Origin: an uncultured Clostridia bacterium
GTDB lineage: Bacteria; Bacillota; Clostridia; TANB77; CAG-508
Direction of reading: 5' to 3'
DNA: 9,530 nt
NCBI GenBank assembly: GCA_948528155.1
Contig: CAOSZT010000088.1
Location: 1 to 9,530 of the forward strand
Both the position numbers and the translations under genes were made by a program. Positions 6,771 through 9,530 of the stretch are shown here, one piece after another. The notes beneath the pieces were generated by a model. That model searched no databases, was not told the origin of the DNA, and saw only the letters and a program-made list of their open reading frames with translations. Position 1 is the stretch's first letter. Each line of letters opens with the position of its first letter.

Positions 6771-7172
6771 ATGGAGATTATAGATAATGGTACAGAAAAT
6801 GAGGTAAAAGTAAATAATCAATTATCTGGAAAAATAAATATAAATGGTAATATAATATGTTCTGATAGTTTAAAAAATATAGACTTTTCAATAGATGGAA
6901 ATTATAATAATATTATAATAGATAAAAATGTTACTATTTTCAAAAAATTACATTTAACTATCTCTGGAAATAATGGTTGTTTGAAAATAGGAAAAGATAC
7001 AACAATATATAGTGTAGATATGATAATTAATGAAGATAATAATAAAATAGAAATAGGCTCAGATTGTATGATTTCAGAAAATGTAAAAATATTAGCTTCT
7101 GATTCACATTCAATAATATTACAAGAAACATATCAATGTATATGTAAAAAACAGATTTATAATAAAAAGTAG
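6771..7172 (+). CDS. C-terminally truncated left-handed beta-helix (hexapeptide repeat) acyltransferase
   Basis: The 133 residues begin like polysaccharide O-acetyltransferases (MEIIDNGTENEV, then repeated I.G/I..N coils such as LKIGKDTTIY and IEIGSDCMIS). They reach the SDSHSI motif (110-115), whose H113 corresponds to the likely catalytic histidine. The reading frame stops 20 residues later. Full-length relatives run to about 200-220 residues, with further coils (..YIG.HVW..) that form the acetyl-CoA site and complete the trimer; these are missing. The last stretch (ETYQCICKKQIYNKK) partly resembles the expected loop before breaking off. No continuation of the motif was found in the other frames up to 7229. 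AAAAGGA at 6757-6763 lies 7 bases before the ATG, so it is probably still translated. Most likely it is a decayed gene, with a non-catalytic remnant less likely. Confidence 0.72.
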   Translation: MEIIDNGTENEVKVNNQLSGKININGNIICSDSLKNIDFSIDGNYNNIIIDKNVTIFKKLHLTISGNNGCLKIGKDTTIYSVDMIINEDNNKIEIGSDCMISENVKILASDSHSIILQETYQCICKKQIYNKK

Positions 7173-7229
7173 TTCCCAAAATTGAATAGACTAGCTTTTA
7201 TACAATATTTTATATAAGGAGAAAATAAA

Positions 7230-9461
7230 ATGAAAAATATAGATATAATAGTTCCAATATATAATGCTTATGAATTTACAGAAGAGTGTATAAAAAGTCT
7301 TCTAAAAAATACTGACTTAAATAAACATACTTTAGTATTAATAAATGACAAAAGTCCAGATGAAAAAATATTACCAATGTTATTAAAATATAAAAATCAA
7401 AATCAGGACAAGCAAATTGAAGTATTAGATAATGAGGAAAATTTAGGATTTGTAAAAACAGTAAATAAAGGAATGCAACATTCTAAAAACGATGTTATTT
7501 TATTAAATAGTGATACAGAAGTTACAAAAAATTGGATAGAAAAAATACAAAAGTGTGCTTATTCAAATCAATATATAGCAACAGTTACACCACTTACAAA
7601 TAATGGAACTATTGCATCAGTTCCTAATTTTGGAGTAGATAATGAATTACCTGAAAACATGATTTTAGAAGAATATGCAGAAATGATAGAAAAAGTTTCT
7701 AAAAATAGATATCCTGAACTTACAACTGGAAATGGATTTTGTATGTATATAAAAAGAGATGTCATAGAAGAAATTGGATTATTTGATGACAAGACTTTTG
7801 GAAAAGGCTATGGAGAAGAAAATGATTTTTGTTATAGAGCATTAGACCATGGATATACAAACATTTTATGTGATAATACTTTTATATATCATAAAGGAAC
7901 ACAAAGTTTTAAAAAAGAAAATTTAACTGCTTCAAGAGCAGCTTTAATAGATGAACATATGAATTTATTAAGAAAAAAGCACCCAATTTATGTACAAAAA
8001 ACAGATAATTTTATAGCAAATAATCCATTAAGAGATATACAAGAAAATATCAAATTAAATATATTATTACATAAAAAGAAAAGAATTTTATATTTAATAA
8101 ATGAATGGGAAGAAAATATGGAAATGACAGGAGGAGCTTCACTACATGTAAAAGACATAATAAATTCAAACATAAAAAATAATATAGCAAGTTTTGTGAT
8201 ATCACCAGATAAAATTGACAAATCAAGATATAGATTATATTTATACACAAATCAAATTGCCAAAGAAATATCAAATTATAAAACTGATATAAATCATTAT
8301 GGGCAAATAACATATACAAATAATAGTTATAAACAAATGTTAGAAAATATATTTGACAGTTTTAAAATAGATATTTTACATGTTCAACATTTTTTATTTC
8401 AAACTTTTGACACTATAGAAATTGCAAAAGAAAGAAATATCTTTTCAATTATAACATTACATGATCTATATATGATATGTCCATCAATAAATATGGTATA
8501 TAAAGATAAATATTGTGAATATGACAAAGAAAAAGATTGTGCAAAGTGTTTAAATATAAGATATGGTGTAAATAGTAATATATTAACTAACTGGCAAAGA
8601 ACAAATTTAGAAATTTTAAAAAAATTTGATAAAATAATTGCTCCTTCTGAAAATACAAAAAAAATATTTACAAATTTATATAAAGATTTAGAAATAGAAG
8701 TAGTAGAACATGGTGTAGAAGTAGTACAAACAAAAGAAAAGAAAGACAGAAATTCAAAAGATTTTAATATTGCATTTGTAGGTGCAATGGCAATTCATAA
8801 AGGTAGCAACATTTTAAAAGATTTAGTAAAGAAAAATAATAATTCAAATTTAAAAATACATCTATTTGGAAAACCAAATGAAAAAGACTTAACAAAAAGT
8901 AAAGGAAATTATATAAATCATGGGAAATACACAAGAGGAGAATTGCCACAATTACTAATTGACAATGACATAGATTTAGTTTGCATTTTTGCACCTTGGC
9001 CTGAAACATATTCATACACTCTTACAGAAAGTTATATGGCACAAGTACCAATTATTACATTTGATATTGGTGCAGTGGGGGATAGAGTAAAAAATGATAA
9101 CTTAGGTTGGGTTATAAATTTTGATACAAATTCTGATAAAATACTTGAAAAAATACAAGAAATAAGTAATAATAAAGAAGGTTATAAAGTAAAGAAAGAT
9201 AATTTTAAAAATTATAAATTTAAACAAGTAGAAGAAATGCAAAAATATTATGAAACAACATATAACAATATTAATATTGAAAATATTAATAAAACTGCAA
9301 ATATCTATTGCTTTTTAGATTATAGAACTAAAACTAAAGAAAGCGAATTAAATGAATTTCAAAATACATATGGTCATGTAATTCATAAATATGAAAAATT
9401 ACGTTCTAGTTTAGTTTGGAAAATTGCTAAAAAATTAAAACATATAATAAAAAAAGTATAA
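7230..9461 (+). CDS. GT2-GT4 fusion glycosyltransferase
   Basis: This is a bifunctional polysaccharide-assembly enzyme. The N-terminal GT2 domain (about 1-270) has IDIIVPIYNA, the metal-binding NSD (93-95, in NSDTEV), TPLTNNGTIASVP and the catalytic acid motif GYGEENDF (193-200). The C-terminal GT4 domain (about 284-690) has a GT-B layout: an acceptor half opening ILYLINEW..TGGAS, a hinge near IAPSEN, the donor half opening FVGAMAIHKG (516-525), and the EX7E motif running from E592 to E600 (PETYSYTLTE). Both active sites look intact. Four cysteines (417, 429, 437, 440) follow the HDLYMICP motif and may bind metal. The tail SSLVWKIAKKLKHIIKKV is basic and amphipathic and may hold the enzyme at the membrane. 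AAGGAG at 7216-7221 lies 8 bases before the ATG. Fusion of the two domains suggests two consecutive linkages in one repeat unit. Sugar specificity is not readable. Confidence 0.93.
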   Translation: MKNIDIIVPIYNAYEFTEECIKSLLKNTDLNKHTLVLINDKSPDEKILPMLLKYKNQNQDKQIEVLDNEENLGFVKTVNKGMQHSKNDVILLNSDTEVTKNWIEKIQKCAYSNQYIATVTPLTNNGTIASVPNFGVDNELPENMILEEYAEMIEKVSKNRYPELTTGNGFCMYIKRDVIEEIGLFDDKTFGKGYGEENDFCYRALDHGYTNILCDNTFIYHKGTQSFKKENLTASRAALIDEHMNLLRKKHPIYVQKTDNFIANNPLRDIQENIKLNILLHKKKRILYLINEWEENMEMTGGASLHVKDIINSNIKNNIASFVISPDKIDKSRYRLYLYTNQIAKEISNYKTDINHYGQITYTNNSYKQMLENIFDSFKIDILHVQHFLFQTFDTIEIAKERNIFSIITLHDLYMICPSINMVYKDKYCEYDKEKDCAKCLNIRYGVNSNILTNWQRTNLEILKKFDKIIAPSENTKKIFTNLYKDLEIEVVEHGVEVVQTKEKKDRNSKDFNIAFVGAMAIHKGSNILKDLVKKNNNSNLKIHLFGKPNEKDLTKSKGNYINHGKYTRGELPQLLIDNDIDLVCIFAPWPETYSYTLTESYMAQVPIITFDIGAVGDRVKNDNLGWVINFDTNSDKILEKIQEISNNKEGYKVKKDNFKNYKFKQVEEMQKYYETTYNNINIENINKTANIYCFLDYRTKTKESELNEFQNTYGHVIHKYEKLRSSLVWKIAKKLKHIIKKV

Positions 9462-9494
9462 AAAAAAATAAATAATAAAAAAGGAAGCCTTAAA

Positions 9495-9530
9495 TTGAAA
9501 AATTTAGTAGATAAACTTAATATGAAAAAA
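9495..9530 (+). CDS. Start of a further operon gene, cut by the window edge
   Basis: A TTG at 9495 opens a frame of 12 codons (LKNLVDKLNMKK, with the first residue read as Met) that stays open to the last base. AAAAGGA at 9479-9485 lies 9 bases before it, a good match to the other sites in this operon. It is 33 bases after the preceding gene with no terminator between them, so the operon appears to continue. An in-frame ATG at 9522 is a less well supported start. Too little is visible to name a product. Confidence 0.5.
   Translation, partial: MKNLVDKLNMKK

Noticed and set aside
7182..7211. Possible internal promoter before the GT2-GT4 gene (TTGAAT at 7182-7187, TACAAT at 7201-7206).
   Set aside because: The spacer is only 13 bases. 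Pairing TTGAAT with TATTTT at 7206-7211 gives 18 bases but a poor -10. AT-rich DNA gives such hits by chance.
9462..9480. Poly-A-rich stretch after the last complete gene considered as a terminator.
   Set aside because: There is no stem and no T run on the coding strand, and a ribosome site and start codon follow at once.
1..9530. Search for CRISPR arrays, tRNA or rRNA genes, transposase genes and insertion-sequence ends.
   Set aside because: I saw no regularly spaced repeats, no tRNA-like cloverleaf or rRNA sequence, no transposase frame and no terminal inverted repeats.

Overview
This window is an AT-rich (roughly one-fifth to one-quarter G+C in lines counted by hand), densely coded stretch on one strand. 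It looks like the front part of a surface-polysaccharide export and assembly operon from a low-G+C bacterium. A/T-ending codons, AGA for arginine, purine-rich ribosome binding sites of the AGGAG/AAAGGA type, a near-consensus sigma-A promoter and TGG used for tryptophan fit a Bacillota (Clostridia-like) host. Fusobacteria cannot be excluded, and no species is claimed.

Layout: bases 1-144 are non-coding or the edge of something outside the window. They hold a weak terminator-like hairpin and then a good promoter (TTGACA, 17-base spacer, TAAAAT) whose -35 box lies inside a 15-base inverted repeat. Six genes on the + strand follow with gaps of only 17-60 bases and no convincing terminator between them: a Wzm-type ABC permease (145-936); a Wzt-type ATPase with a C-terminal carbohydrate-binding domain (977-2275); a large multidomain protein (2293-4983); a two-domain GT2 glycosyltransferase (5010-6710); a short hexapeptide-repeat acyltransferase that lacks its C-terminal half (6771-7172); and a GT2-GT4 fusion glycosyltransferase (7230-9461). 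A seventh gene appears to begin at a TTG at 9495 and leaves the window.

How the genes fit together: the glycosyltransferases would build a polysaccharide on a lipid carrier at the cytoplasmic face, and Wzm/Wzt would export it. A carbohydrate-binding domain on the ATPase usually means that the exporter recognises a specific end on the finished chain. The most interesting protein is the 896-residue one. It combines, in order, an unfamiliar N-terminal domain, a nucleotidyltransferase-like domain, a methyltransferase-like domain whose cofactor loop has decayed, a region with kinase-like D...N...D residues, and a C-terminal coiled coil. The last three modules run in the same order as in WbdD, the chain-terminating kinase/methyltransferase that works with CBM-bearing Wzt in E. 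coli O8/O9a. I infer that it may be a Gram-positive-type chain terminator or end-modifier. This rests on motif reading, not on a database search.

Signs of mosaic history: a very A-rich, T-poor block of about 2.6 kb runs from the middle of the large gene to the inter-domain linker of the next glycosyltransferase, the second GT2 domain there has lost its catalytic motifs, and the acyltransferase is truncated.
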